Assembly: GCF_003992725.1 (NCBI RefSeq) | Contig: NZ_RZNF01000024.1 | Coordinates: forward strand, 1 to 32,456 | Direction: 5' to 3' | Source of the DNA: Rhodomicrobium lacus | GTDB lineage: Bacteria; Pseudomonadota; Alphaproteobacteria; Rhizobiales; Rhodomicrobiaceae | Length of the DNA stretch: 32,456 bases | Shown: in pieces, positions 19,170-27,794 of the stretch | Layout: each line of letters opens with the position of its first letter | Numbering within the stretch: position 1 is the stretch's first letter | Made by a program: the position numbers and the translations under genes | Notes under the pieces: model-generated | The model's database searches: none | What the model saw: only the letters and a program-made list of their open reading frames with translations | What the model was told of the DNA's origin: nothing

Positions 19170-19633
19170 TCTTCTATGCCCCTTTTCGGTGGTGCCCTGA
19201 ATCCCAGATCCGAATTGCCAATCGAACAATCGAATGCACTGATACGCATAATTGAAACAAAGCGACGAGCAGCGGATCGAAAAATCCGCTATGATGGTTG
19301 CCATTGAAATATTATTAGTCAACAGGGAGGGTGGAAAGCGTGGGCTCAGCCTGCGCATTTGCGAGCCAGCGGAACCGGAAAGACACACGTTGGAGTGGTT
19401 CTAGATAGCAGGGTCCGTGATGGACCCCGTATTTGAATGAGGTCTCATGAACGGGCATCCATAGGCCGAATCTCTAGCCGAAAGGCTACATGACGGCGTT
19501 CGCCGATCTGGCTTAGAACTGACTTCCCCCGGTGCGTTTTGGGCAAGAAAAACAGGCGCTTCCGGGAAATAAAAACAGCGACTGGGCAGTCGTCCGTGCC
19601 GCGCGGAAGCGCGGGCCGGGCGGGGGGAAAACA
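19170..19633. other. Divergent intergenic region with two small hairpins
   Basis: The 464 bp between two divergent outer-membrane genes contain AGCGGAT-cgaaaa-ATCCGCT (19271-19290) and GGGTCC-gtgat-GGACCC (19411-19427). A TTGACT on the minus strand near 19320 could be a -35 but lacks a good -10. No gene or RNA is recognised here. Confidence 0.4.
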
Positions 19634-21130
19634 ATGGGTGGGCATTTTCGAGCCCCGCGTCGAGCGCGGGCTTTGGTGGTTTGCGAGCGGGCGTGTCTGT
19701 TTCTACTCTGCGTGTGCTGCGCGATGTTTTTCGCGACGGCAAACGTCAGAGCCGACTCCCCGGGCGGCAGCAAGGAGGAGATCGAATTCAAGTTTTACCG
19801 CTGGAAAGAAGATTATTCCTGGTTGGCGAAAAAAGACGAACCGCTAACCGGCTACGAACAACTCAAATACATGCCGCTGTTCGGCTCGCCTGAAAACTAT
19901 ATCAGCTTCGGCGGCGAGATCCGCTACCGGCTCGACACCTTCGCCCCCTACCTGTTCGATCTGAACGCCTCGCAGAAGGATTTCGCGTCCAATCAGGAGC
20001 GGATCCTGCTCCACACCGATGTGCATCTTTCGGAAAACTTCCGCGCCTTCCTGCAGGTGGATGCATCGACCGAGGACGGCCGCGTGTTCACGCGTGCCTA
20101 CGATCAAAGCGGTCTCGACCTCAGGCAAGGCTTTGCCGACTTCATTCTTCCATCCGCCGACCAGGGCACACTGACCATCAGGCTCGGTCGTCAGGAATTG
20201 TGGCTCGGTCCGACGCGGTGGCTTGCCGTGCGGGATCCGACCAATATTCGCCGCACTTTCGACGGCGCGCTCGTGGAATATGTAAACGGCGGCCTTACGG
20301 TCAGGGTGTTCGACGCAAAGCCCGTCATCATCGACAAGGGCTGGTTCGACGATACGACATCCGAAGTCGAGACGTTCAAGGGCGTCTACGCGATCGCCAA
20401 AAAGCCCCTCGGCGCGCCCTTCACGGTTGAAACCTACCTGATGGATCGCGAACAGCAGAGCGTGCGCTATGCCAGAGGGACCGCCCACGAGGAACGATGG
20501 ACGCTCGGCTCGCGCGTGACGGGCGACATCGGGCCGGTGAAATACGCGGTCGAAGGCGCCTATCAGTTCGGCACCTTCGGCAGCGCCGACATCTCCGCCT
20601 TCGGCTTCAACAGCGACATCAGCAGCGGCGTCGGAAGCCTCGTCGGCATCCCGAAGGATTCAGAGATCAAGCCGCGGCTCGGCTTCCGCACCCACTACGG
20701 CTCCGGCGACAGAAACCTCAGTGACGGAACCTTCCGCACCTTCGCCGCGCCTTACCCTGCCGCTAGCGAGATCGCTGAAATGTCGCTCATCGGCCTTTCG
20801 AACGCGATCAACGTCTCTCCCTACATACAGTTTCAGCTCCCGCACGACATCTTCATTGAGGTGAACTGGAACTGTGTCTGGAAGGATACCATCGCCGATT
20901 CCGTCTATGGGCCGCCGGGCACCATCCTGAGAGCCGCCGGATCGACCGCCCGCGGCGTCGCGGACATAGCGGAAGTGCAACTCGAATGGGACGTGAATAC
21001 CTTCGTCAAGGTCGAGGCGGTCTACGCGCATGTCTTCGCCGGCGACTACATCAGCGCGGCCCGAGGTACGGATGGCGCGAGTGGGTCGGACTTCGACTAC
21101 GGCCGTGCTCAGGTCATGATCCGGTTTTGA
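19634..21130 (+). CDS. Alginate-export (AlgE-like) family outer-membrane porin
   Basis: 498 residues with a long signal sequence (hydrophobic about 18-38, cleavage near VRAD). The mature part reads FYRWKEDYSWL, then ISFGGEIRYRLDTFAPYLF, NFRAFLQVDASTEDGR, LTIRLGRQELWLGPTRW and LGSRVTGDIGPVKYAVEGAYQFG, ending in GRAQVMIRF with terminal Phe. This matches the alginate-export beta-barrel domain. Many members are general or acidic-substrate porins rather than alginate exporters, and no alginate genes are nearby. The ATG at 19634 follows GGGGGG AAAACA; the open frame extends to 19532 without a better start. Confidence 0.82.
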   Translation: MGGHFRAPRRARALVVCERACLFLLCVCCAMFFATANVRADSPGGSKEEIEFKFYRWKEDYSWLAKKDEPLTGYEQLKYMPLFGSPENYISFGGEIRYRLDTFAPYLFDLNASQKDFASNQERILLHTDVHLSENFRAFLQVDASTEDGRVFTRAYDQSGLDLRQGFADFILPSADQGTLTIRLGRQELWLGPTRWLAVRDPTNIRRTFDGALVEYVNGGLTVRVFDAKPVIIDKGWFDDTTSEVETFKGVYAIAKKPLGAPFTVETYLMDREQQSVRYARGTAHEERWTLGSRVTGDIGPVKYAVEGAYQFGTFGSADISAFGFNSDISSGVGSLVGIPKDSEIKPRLGFRTHYGSGDRNLSDGTFRTFAAPYPAASEIAEMSLIGLSNAINVSPYIQFQLPHDIFIEVNWNCVWKDTIADSVYGPPGTILRAAGSTARGVADIAEVQLEWDVNTFVKVEAVYAHVFAGDYISAARGTDGASGSDFDYGRAQVMIRF

Positions 21131-21136
21131 ACCGAT

Positions 21137-21162
21137 GGCGCCGCTGCATCTGCGTCGGCGCC
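21137..21162 (+). terminator. Hairpin after the porin gene
   Basis: GGCGCCG (21137-21143) and CGGCGCC (21156-21162) pair perfectly around a 12-nt loop, starting 7 bp after the stop. The rest of the gap to 21390 holds no recognisable gene; a C7 run directly followed by A8 lies at 21222-21236. Confidence 0.55.
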
Positions 21163-21390
21163 CTTACATCACGTTCTGCATGGCACCATGATCTGGCGGG
21201 CCGAAGCTTTTCAAAAAGGAGCCCCCCCAAAAAAAACGGCAGCATCAACGGAGCGAGCGGAGCCCCGTGATACTGTCGCCATATCAGGGACAGGCGGCGA
21301 CGGCTCACCGCTCGCTGTAAAAACTGCGAGATGCGAGCAACGGGTGCTGTTCGCGCAGATACGCCCGTCTACCTCTGACCCGGGAACGGG

Positions 21391-22185
21391 TCACTTCCCG
21401 CCTTTCAAGCCAAAGACGATGGGCAAAGTGAATGTCAGCCCTTCCTGCACAACGGAGGACGGCGGCTTCGGTACCGGATTGGCACGACGGAGCACTTCAA
21501 GCGCAGCGGCGTCGAAAGATGGTTCGCTCGATCCGCGCACGATGGTTGACGAAAGCACATGGCCGGTGTCGTCTATGACAAATTTTACCGTAACCTCGAC
21601 GCCATCGAGCGTTTGGCTGGCTGGGTAGCGCTTGTACCTGTTCAGATGGGCGACGAGTTCCTTTTGCCAGCTTGCGCGGATGCGCTGATCACTGCTGCCC
21701 CATCCCTGCACCGGCGTGACAGAACGGTCGCCTGCGGCAGCGTCCTGTTGCCTCGGCATCGCTGTCGCCTCGGAGGCGATGGATGGGGTCGAGGAACTTG
21801 TGCCGACGCTGGGCGACACTTTCTCCTCCTCCTTCGGGTTCTTTGCCTCGGCAGGAGCGACAAGCCGCTCGGGGTCGTCGGTCTTGTCCGGCGTTTCTTG
21901 CGGCAAAGTGGTTTGCTCGATCTCCTGACGCGCGGTCGGTGCCGACGTGGAAGCCGCCGATTCTTCAGAGTCGGGCCCTGGCGGCAGGTCGGTAGGGTCA
22001 CCGCGGACGGTCAGCAGGTCAATTCCGATTTCGATCGCGGGCGCTCCGAACTCCGGATCGCTATCGCCGGTCTCGAGAAGCGTCATCCCGATAGCGATGA
22101 ACCCGGAATGCAGCAGCAGGGCGGCAGCCGCTGCCGATGCCCACATTCGGGAGGATATTCGGGTCGTCGGCTCAAGTTCTGTCAT
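21391..22185 (-). CDS. tonB: TonB-family energy transducer
   Basis: 264 residues. One membrane segment near the N-terminus (about 14-34, WASAAAAALLLHSGFIAIG) anchors it in the inner membrane. A long acidic, Pro/Thr/Ser-rich periplasmic region follows, then the TonB C-terminal domain from about 175: SWQKELVAHLNRYKRYP, VTVKFVIDDTGHVLSSTIVRGSSEPSFDAAALEVLRRANPVPKPP, and final FTLPIVFGLKG. It transmits proton motive force from ExbB-ExbD to TonB-dependent receptors; two such receptor genes are in this window. Its start lies 7 bp after the exbD stop, with GGTGAG as ribosome binding site. Confidence 0.93.
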   Translation of the reverse strand: MTELEPTTRISSRMWASAAAAALLLHSGFIAIGMTLLETGDSDPEFGAPAIEIGIDLLTVRGDPTDLPPGPDSEESAASTSAPTARQEIEQTTLPQETPDKTDDPERLVAPAEAKNPKEEEKVSPSVGTSSSTPSIASEATAMPRQQDAAAGDRSVTPVQGWGSSDQRIRASWQKELVAHLNRYKRYPASQTLDGVEVTVKFVIDDTGHVLSSTIVRGSSEPSFDAAALEVLRRANPVPKPPSSVVQEGLTFTLPIVFGLKGGK

Positions 22186-22192
22186 GGGGCAC

Positions 22193-22660
22193 TCACCGAC
22201 CGGAGGCTGCTGGCGCGGCTGACAGATCCGCGCCATCGGGGAGCTTTTCGAGTGCCACCAACGCAACTTTCTGATAGCCGCCGCGACGCAGCAACTCCAG
22301 CACGGCCATAAGCTCGCCATAGGCGACGCCACGGTCGGCGCGAAGGAAAATGCGCCGCTCCTTCGTCGCCTCGGCGGAGACATCAAGCGCACGAACAAGA
22401 TTTGGGCGGCTGACATCATTTTCGCCGATCGCAAGTGTCAGGTCGGCCTTGATCGTAATGTAGATGGGTTTGTCGGGTCTTTTTGTCGGAGCCGCGCTTG
22501 ACGACGGCAGGTCGATGGGAAGATCCACGGTCGACAAGGGTGCTGCCACCATGAATATGATGAGCAGCACGAGCATGACATCGATGAAAGGGGTGACGTT
22601 GATGTCGTGGACCTCTTCGTCTTCACCCTCATGGGCGTCCGCATGAGTGGGATTTTCCAT
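22193..22660 (-). CDS. exbD: ExbD-family proton channel subunit
   Basis: 155 residues. After an acidic N-terminus, HDINVTPFIDVMLVLLIIFMVAAP (about 18-41) is the single membrane helix carrying the essential Asp of ExbD/TolR (D27 in PFIDVMLVL). The periplasmic domain follows with IYITIKADLTLAIG and IFLRADRGVAYGELMAVLELLRRGGYQKVALV. It works with ExbB as the inner-membrane motor for TonB. It begins 3 bp after the exbB stop and ends 7 bp before tonB. Confidence 0.94.
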   Translation of the reverse strand: MENPTHADAHEGEDEEVHDINVTPFIDVMLVLLIIFMVAAPLSTVDLPIDLPSSSAAPTKRPDKPIYITIKADLTLAIGENDVSRPNLVRALDVSAEATKERRIFLRADRGVAYGELMAVLELLRRGGYQKVALVALEKLPDGADLSAAPAASGR

Positions 22661-22663
22661 GGC

Positions 22664-23581
22664 TCACTCTGCAGCGCGGATGTCCGCGCCCGCTCCGGTC
22701 TTTTCGAGAGTTCGGGACAACAGGCGCTCTGTGGCGCCGGAGGCGCGACCGACAAGGTCGAGGTAAGCCCTCATGACCCGCGTCAGGTAATTATAGATCA
22801 CGACGGCGGGGATCGCGGCTACGAGGCCAAAAGCCGTTGCCAGCAGCGCCTCGGCGATACCCGGCGCGACAACCGCTAGGTTTGTCGTCTGGGACTTCGA
22901 AATACCGATAAAACTGTTCATGATGCCCCAGACAGTGCCGAAAAGACCGACAAACGGCGCGGTTGCTCCAATCGTCGCGAGTATGCCGATCCCTTGCCGG
23001 ACAGCGCGGCTTTCCGCGCGGACTATTTCCGAGAACCTCGAAGCCGCGCGGGCCTTGATACCGCTGCCGCTGGAGCCGTGGCCCGATATGCGAATCTCCT
23101 CCGTTGCCGCCGACAGGAAGCTTCCAAGGACGTCCGTCTTTGGGCCCAGTGCGAGTTCCGCTTCAGGCAGGGTGCGGCAGGCTGAAATTCGCAGCAATGA
23201 CCTCTCCAGCTGCCGCCGCGCCAAACGGAAACTCGCGGATTTTGCGAGCAAGATCGTCCAGGTGGCAAGCGAGGCGAAGGCAAGGCAGATCATCACGGCC
23301 TTAACGACGGCATCGGCCGATACAAACATGGACCAAGGCGAAAGCTCGCCGAGCGCGGACCCGAGATCATGAGGCGTCGCGGTCGACTTCACCTGTTCTG
23401 GCGCGGTGTCCGCAAGTTCAACCGGACTCTTCTGAACCGGCGGCGTCTGAACTGCTTCGTCTGGAATGTGCGCTGGCGCGTGAGCGTCAACGCCCGGCGC
23501 CGGGGAATTGGCCTGCTGCTGTCCCATCGAAGGGCTGGCAAGCAAAAGCACCACCGCAAACAGCGAGAGAGCTTTTCTCAT
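22664..23581 (-). CDS. exbB: ExbB-family proton channel subunit
   Basis: 305 residues. A cleavable-looking signal sequence (to about SMGQ) and a Pro/Ala-rich periplasmic stretch precede three membrane helices: about 86-110, and the pair GIGILATIGATAPFVGLFGTVWGIMNSF and GIAEALLATAFGLVAAIPAVVIYNYL typical of ExbB/TolQ/MotA. Long ExbB proteins with such an N-terminal extension are common in alphaproteobacteria. It is the first gene of exbB-exbD-tonB. AGGCG lies just upstream of the ATG at 23581. Confidence 0.93.
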   Translation of the reverse strand: MRKALSLFAVVLLLASPSMGQQQANSPAPGVDAHAPAHIPDEAVQTPPVQKSPVELADTAPEQVKSTATPHDLGSALGELSPWSMFVSADAVVKAVMICLAFASLATWTILLAKSASFRLARRQLERSLLRISACRTLPEAELALGPKTDVLGSFLSAATEEIRISGHGSSGSGIKARAASRFSEIVRAESRAVRQGIGILATIGATAPFVGLFGTVWGIMNSFIGISKSQTTNLAVVAPGIAEALLATAFGLVAAIPAVVIYNYLTRVMRAYLDLVGRASGATERLLSRTLEKTGAGADIRAAE

Positions 23582-23907
23582 GCCACGCCTGCGCTGACAG
23601 CGGTGTAAGGGCATGCTGCGTCCGAAGCTGGATTTCCGGGAGTTCTGGCGGTCTTCGCTTCAATACGTGGCAAGATTTGCCCCGCCGATTGCCGCAGCGG
23701 CGCACAGGCGCGTAAGCGCGCATCTTCGGCATGACGCGATATCATGATGATCGGTTTAGTCATAATTAGATCTCTCAAACTCCCATCTTCTGGACGCGCA
23801 GTCTTGCCCAAATTTTGCGCGCCGGTATCGATTGCACGGGCACTCGTTTGCTGGCCAAAAGCTTCTGCAAATGTCCCGGCAACCGACAAGCCCGAATGTG
23901 TCTTTCC
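23582..23907. other. Intergenic region upstream of exbB, with a doubtful small ORF
   Basis: This 326-bp gap contains the exbB promoter region and the AT-rich stretch near 23745-23775. A minus-strand frame (23889-23578, TTG or an internal ATG start) ends with TGA overlapping the exbB ATG, which would suit coupling. Its protein has no recognisable domain, so I do not call it. Confidence 0.35.
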
Positions 23908-24123
23908 TCAGGCAGCGAGCACCGTAAAGCCCGCTCCCCTTATGAGGTCCTCGATTGCGGCGCGATTCACGTTTGCCGCGTCGTAGGACACGTTAACCTT
24001 CTTCGTCTCAAGCACGATGTCGGCTTTCTTTATCCCGGACGATTCCTCCAGGACACGCTTCAGGCGGCTGGAACATCCGCCGCATTTCATTCCGTCTACA
24101 GTGAGTTCAATCTGGGTCATCAT
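23908..24123 (-). CDS. copZ: CopZ-like copper chaperone (single HMA domain)
   Basis: 71 residues making one heavy-metal-associated domain. GMKCGGCSSR (11-20) carries the metal-binding C14 and C17, and the fold pattern IELTVDG...IKKADIVLETKKVNVSYDAA...AIEDLIRGAGFTV is complete. It is a cytoplasmic Cu(I) chaperone expected to deliver copper to CopA. Two adjacent ATG codons (24123, 24120) follow AGGA; the second has the better spacing. It is the last gene of the cueR-copA-copZ operon, 43 bp after copA. Confidence 0.92.
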   Translation of the reverse strand: MMTQIELTVDGMKCGGCSSRLKRVLEESSGIKKADIVLETKKVNVSYDAANVNRAAIEDLIRGAGFTVLAA

Positions 24124-24166
24124 TTGGTCCTTTCTTTAAGAAAGCGGGTGTCGAGGAAGAGGCTCG

Positions 24167-26632
24167 TCATTGCCACGGCTTCCAGCGGTTAAGCAGAAGG
24201 GAATTGCTAACCACGGAAATCGAACTCAGTGCCATGGCGGCGCCGGCGACGACGGGATTCAGCAAGCCGACTGCCGCCAGAGGAATTCCCAACGCGTTGT
24301 ATATGAAGGCGAAGAAGAGATTCTGGCGAATTTTGCGGACGGTCGCGGTGGAAAGGCTTATGGCCGCCGGTACCCCGCGCAGGTCGTTTCGAACCAGAAC
24401 CACGTCCGCGACATCGATGGCGACGTCCGATCCCGCTCCGATGGCAAAGCTGACGTCGGCAGCAGCCAGCGCGGGCGCGTCGTTGATCCCGTCGCCTGCC
24501 ATGCCGACCTGACCGGGCGTCGCCGCCTGCAGACGACGCACTTCGTCAGCCTTGTTGTGCGGCAAGACCTCGCCGAAAAAGCGCTGGACACCTGCCTGTT
24601 TGGCGATTGCATCGGCGGTGTGACGGTTGTCGCCCGTCATCATCACCACCTCGATGCCCATCGCGCGGAGACGATCCACAGCCTCAGGGGAGGACTCTCG
24701 AATTCGGTCGGCGATGGCGAGGAAGCCCAACAGGCGGTTCTCGATCGCCACGCCGACCACAGTCTTGCCCTCAGCCTGAAGCGCCTCTGCCGCGTTCCTG
24801 GCAGAGGCTTCGCCAGCCGGGGCAATTTCCGCGACCCACGCCGGTGCTCCGAGCCGCGCCGACGCGCCTTCGACCCTGCCTGAGACTCCCTCGCCGGGGA
24901 TGGTTTCAAACGCCTCTACGGCGGGCACCGCGATGGAGGACTCCTCTGCCTTCTTCAGAATGGCGCGCGCAAGGGGATGATCCGAGCCAGCTTCGAGGGC
25001 TGCGGCAACGGCCAGAAGGCGCTCGCCCGTTTCGCCGGCGGCGGGCACGATGTCGGTCACTTCGGGCTTGCCCTCCGTCAGGGTTCCCGTCTTGTCGACA
25101 ACCAGTGTCTTGAGACAGCGCGCGCGTTCCAGCACTTCCGCGTTTCGAATGAGAATTCCTGCCCTGGCACCGAGCCCGGTCCCGACCATGATCGCGGTCG
25201 GCGTGGCCAGGCCCAGCGCGCAGGGGCACGCGATGACCAGCACGGCGATGGCGTGGACGAGCGCGGTTTGAACCGCGCCGTCAAACGCCAGGGTGAAACC
25301 GAAGGTCAGCAGGGCGATCGCCACGACCGCAGGCACGAAGACGGCAGCGATTTTGTCCACGTGACGCTGAATGGGCGCTTTGGAGCCTTGGGCTTCATCG
25401 ACCATGCGTATGATTCTCGCGAGCATGGTGTCAGCCCCGACTCCAATGGCGCGCGCTCTCAGCATTCCGTTCTGGTTGATGGTGGCAGCAAAGATACGGC
25501 TGCCCGGCGCCTTCAAAACGGGAAGGCTTTCACCGGAGAGCATGGCCTCGTCGACGCTCGACCGGCCCGCGATGACCTCGCCGTCGACCGGCACACTTTC
25601 TCCGGCAGCAACCTGAAACACATCGCCCACAACGAGCGTTCCGGCGTCGACCTCGACGAAGACGCCGTCGCGTTCGACGCGAGCAGTCTTGGGTTTCAGG
25701 TCAAGCAGCGCCCGTATCGCGGAGGTGGTTCGATTTTTCGCGCGTGTTTCCAGCAAACGCCCGAGGAGGACAAGGGTGATGATGGATGCGCTGGCCTCGA
25801 AGTAGACGTGTTGATCGGACAAACCGAAGGCCGTGACGAAAGCGCTGGAAAAATAGGCCATGCTGGTTCCAAGCACGACCAGCACATCCATGTTCGCGGA
25901 TCCCGAGCGAACGGAGTTCCAGGCGGCTTTATAGAACCGGGAGGCGATCCAGAACTGTACGGGCGTAGCGAGGGCGAATTGCAGCCAACGCGGCAAAAAC
26001 TCTGAATGGTGCCCCTGACCGAGTTGGTCCAACGTCGAGACGTCGAACATCACGAACATCTGGGCCAGTAAAGGCAACGTCAGGATCGAGGAAACGGCAA
26101 ACAAGGCCACTTCCTTCCGCCATTTGACGCGTTCGCGCGCCTCTCTCGCCTCGGCTTCAGCGGCGCTGATTTCGCGGACTTCTTCCGCGCCGAAGCCCGC
26201 CTTCGCAATCCTGCTGACGATATCCGCGATGTCGACGACGCCCGGCGTGTATTCGACACGCGCCTTCGCCGAAGCGAAATTGACGTTCCCATAAAGGACA
26301 CCTGGAGTTCGGGCGAGAAGCCGCTCGATCCCGCTGGCGCAGGCCGCGCAGGTCATTCCCGACACTTTCAGTGTCACTGTCTCCGAGGGCACCGAGAAAC
26401 CGGCCTTGCCTACCGCTTCCACCATGGCTTGCGGGTTCACCTGCGCGCCATCGAATTCGACCTGGACGCGTTCGGCGACAAAATTCACCCGCGCCCTGAC
26501 GCTTGGTAGCCTGTTCAGGACGGTCTCGATTATTCCGGCACAAGCAGCACAGGTCATGCCACGAACGGGAAAGCTGACGGTGGCGGCGGGATATGGGCTC
26601 ATTGAAGACGACTTCGTGAGTTCTGCGATCAT
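24167..26632 (-). CDS. copA: Copper-exporting P1B-type ATPase CopA
   Basis: 821 residues. Two N-terminal metal-binding domains carry GMTCAAC (C28/C31 and C95/C98). The membrane domain has CPC at 469-471 (VIACPCALG), as in Cu(I) pumps. Cytoplasmic motifs are GESLPV, the phosphorylated D513 in DKTGTLTEG, SDHPLA for ATP binding, and GDGINDAPAL. MALSSISVVSNSLLLNR near the C-terminus supplies further Cu(I) ligands. It exports Cu(I) from the cytoplasm. The ATG at 26632 overlaps the TGA of the MerR gene as ATGA, so translation is coupled. An in-frame ATG at 26602 is possible, but both lack a strong ribosome binding site. Confidence 0.95.
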   Translation of the reverse strand: MIAELTKSSSMSPYPAATVSFPVRGMTCAACAGIIETVLNRLPSVRARVNFVAERVQVEFDGAQVNPQAMVEAVGKAGFSVPSETVTLKVSGMTCAACASGIERLLARTPGVLYGNVNFASAKARVEYTPGVVDIADIVSRIAKAGFGAEEVREISAAEAEAREARERVKWRKEVALFAVSSILTLPLLAQMFVMFDVSTLDQLGQGHHSEFLPRWLQFALATPVQFWIASRFYKAAWNSVRSGSANMDVLVVLGTSMAYFSSAFVTAFGLSDQHVYFEASASIITLVLLGRLLETRAKNRTTSAIRALLDLKPKTARVERDGVFVEVDAGTLVVGDVFQVAAGESVPVDGEVIAGRSSVDEAMLSGESLPVLKAPGSRIFAATINQNGMLRARAIGVGADTMLARIIRMVDEAQGSKAPIQRHVDKIAAVFVPAVVAIALLTFGFTLAFDGAVQTALVHAIAVLVIACPCALGLATPTAIMVGTGLGARAGILIRNAEVLERARCLKTLVVDKTGTLTEGKPEVTDIVPAAGETGERLLAVAAALEAGSDHPLARAILKKAEESSIAVPAVEAFETIPGEGVSGRVEGASARLGAPAWVAEIAPAGEASARNAAEALQAEGKTVVGVAIENRLLGFLAIADRIRESSPEAVDRLRAMGIEVVMMTGDNRHTADAIAKQAGVQRFFGEVLPHNKADEVRRLQAATPGQVGMAGDGINDAPALAAADVSFAIGAGSDVAIDVADVVLVRNDLRGVPAAISLSTATVRKIRQNLFFAFIYNALGIPLAAVGLLNPVVAGAAMALSSISVVSNSLLLNRWKPWQ

Positions 26633-27081
26633 GAACAACAATCGCTGGAGACGGGCGGAACCGGCTCGGCGCCGTGAAGGGAGTTGAGGATCGGGCAGCA
26701 CCCGGGATCGCCCTGGCCGGGACAGGCCGCGAGCAGCTGGGCCAAGCGATCCCTCATGGAAGTCAGATCCGCGACTTGCCGATCCAGCTCCTGAAGGCGT
26801 TCGCGCGCTTTGCGCTGCACGCCTTCCACCCCGTGCTCGGCATCCGTTGCCAATGAAAGAAGGCTGCGGATCTCGCCGAGTGTGAAGCCGAGTTCCTTGG
26901 CCCGGCGAATAAAACGCACCCGCTCGACAGCGTCGGCGTCATATTCCCTGTAGCCGGACTTGCGTCTTTGCGGCGCCGGGAGAAGTCCCTCCCGCTCGTA
27001 ATATCGGATGGTGTCGACGGCGACGTCGGCCAGGTGCGCCAACGCTCCGATCTTGAAATGGGTAGGCGGCGAACGTTTCAT
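26629..27081 (-). CDS. cueR: CueR/HmrR-like MerR-family copper regulator
   Basis: 150 residues. The N-terminal winged helix is clear (FKIGALAHLADVAVDTIRYYEREGLLP), followed by the long dimerisation helix. The metal loop C120-PGQGDPG-C128 has the Cys-x7-Cys of CueR. An additional C129 and a C-terminal pair C148/C149 are unusual and could change metal choice or affinity. Position 84, aligning with the Ser/Cys that separates Cu from Zn sensors, appears to be Gly (my own alignment). It heads the copper operon. The predicted transcript starts at the ATG itself, so the message may be leaderless; no ribosome binding site is visible. Confidence 0.9.
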   Translation of the reverse strand: MKRSPPTHFKIGALAHLADVAVDTIRYYEREGLLPAPQRRKSGYREYDADAVERVRFIRRAKELGFTLGEIRSLLSLATDAEHGVEGVQRKARERLQELDRQVADLTSMRDRLAQLLAACPGQGDPGCCPILNSLHGAEPVPPVSSDCCS

Positions 27082-27087
27082 AACGGA

Positions 27088-27118
27088 ACCGTAACCTTTG
27101 GGTCAGGTCCAGAGTCAA
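27088..27118 (-). promoter_or_regulatory. MerR-type promoter with 19-bp spacer
   Basis: On the minus strand TTGACT (27118-27113) and TACGGT (27093-27088) are separated by exactly 19 bp, the overlong spacing that MerR-family activators correct by twisting DNA. The spacer contains ACCT-N7-AGGT next to the -10. The predicted +1 is 27081, the A of the cueR ATG. Confidence 0.65.
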
Positions 27119-27794
27119 CGGGGAAAATTGCCGAGGTGAACCGGCCTGCGGATCGGCAGTCACCCCCGGCTTAACGCAGCATCGCCGACCTTTGGTGTCG
27201 ATTTCCTTCTTATCCCTGATCTTTATTAAATGAAACCACGCCAGCTCTATTTGGTGGTATATTATTTCTCGGAGCGAATTCGATAAATATTTAATTTCAT
27301 TCAAGAAAGTCTAGAGTATACTCTAATATTTTTTCAATTTTCAATCTACCAATGATTTTTGATTTGTGATTACCTAAGCTCGGGCACGAATGTTGGGCAA
27401 CGGTCGCGGTGCGACCGAGGGCATTTGTGGGGGAAAATGACAAAATTTTGCAGCACGGTCGTCCGTGCAACGAACGCGGCTGGCCCGGCGTCAGCCGAAA
27501 CCGCGATTTCGTCTTCAGACGCGATCCGTATCCACGGGCGCTGCGCAAAATCCGATCCGGCCTTTGCTCGCACGTCAAGGAAGGCGTGGCTGCGCGATCG
27601 CCGTGTCGTGGAGCTTCTCGATCCCGGCTCTGGCTTGAGCGCCAGCGGCGACGGAGCGAAGCTGTCCGCCGCCGCCCCACCACCAAACCGCGGTCCCCCC
27701 CGTCATTCTCTTATCTGGGCCGATCTGATCTCTGCGAGCCACCTGGGAAGTGGCTTGGCAAATCATGAGTAAAATTGACGAGGGAAGAAGACTT
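27119..27794. other. Long intergenic region upstream of the siderophore receptor, AT-rich core
   Basis: This 676-bp stretch has an AT-rich core at about 27210-27380, unlike its surroundings, followed by GC-rich sequence up to the receptor. Open plus frames (such as 27359-27772) show no family features. It may hold the receptor promoter, a long leader or a small RNA. I recognise no riboswitch. Confidence 0.4.
27312..27325. promoter_or_regulatory. 14-bp perfect palindrome TAGAGTATACTCTA
   Basis: TAGAGTATACTCTA is a perfect palindrome in the AT-rich core, followed by a T-rich run. It resembles an operator. Similarity to Irr-type iron boxes (TTTAGAA dyads) is loose, so an iron regulator is only a guess from the siderophore receptor downstream. 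Confidence 0.4.

Noticed and set aside
23578-23889. 103-codon minus frame upstream of exbB, possible HemP-like protein
   Set aside because: Needs a TTG or internal start, matches no family I know (not HemP), and the ATGA overlap with exbB can arise by chance.
27359-27772. Plus frames upstream of the siderophore receptor, considered as anti-sigma or leader protein
   Set aside because: Composition is not coding-like, no ribosome binding site and no FecR/FecI features.
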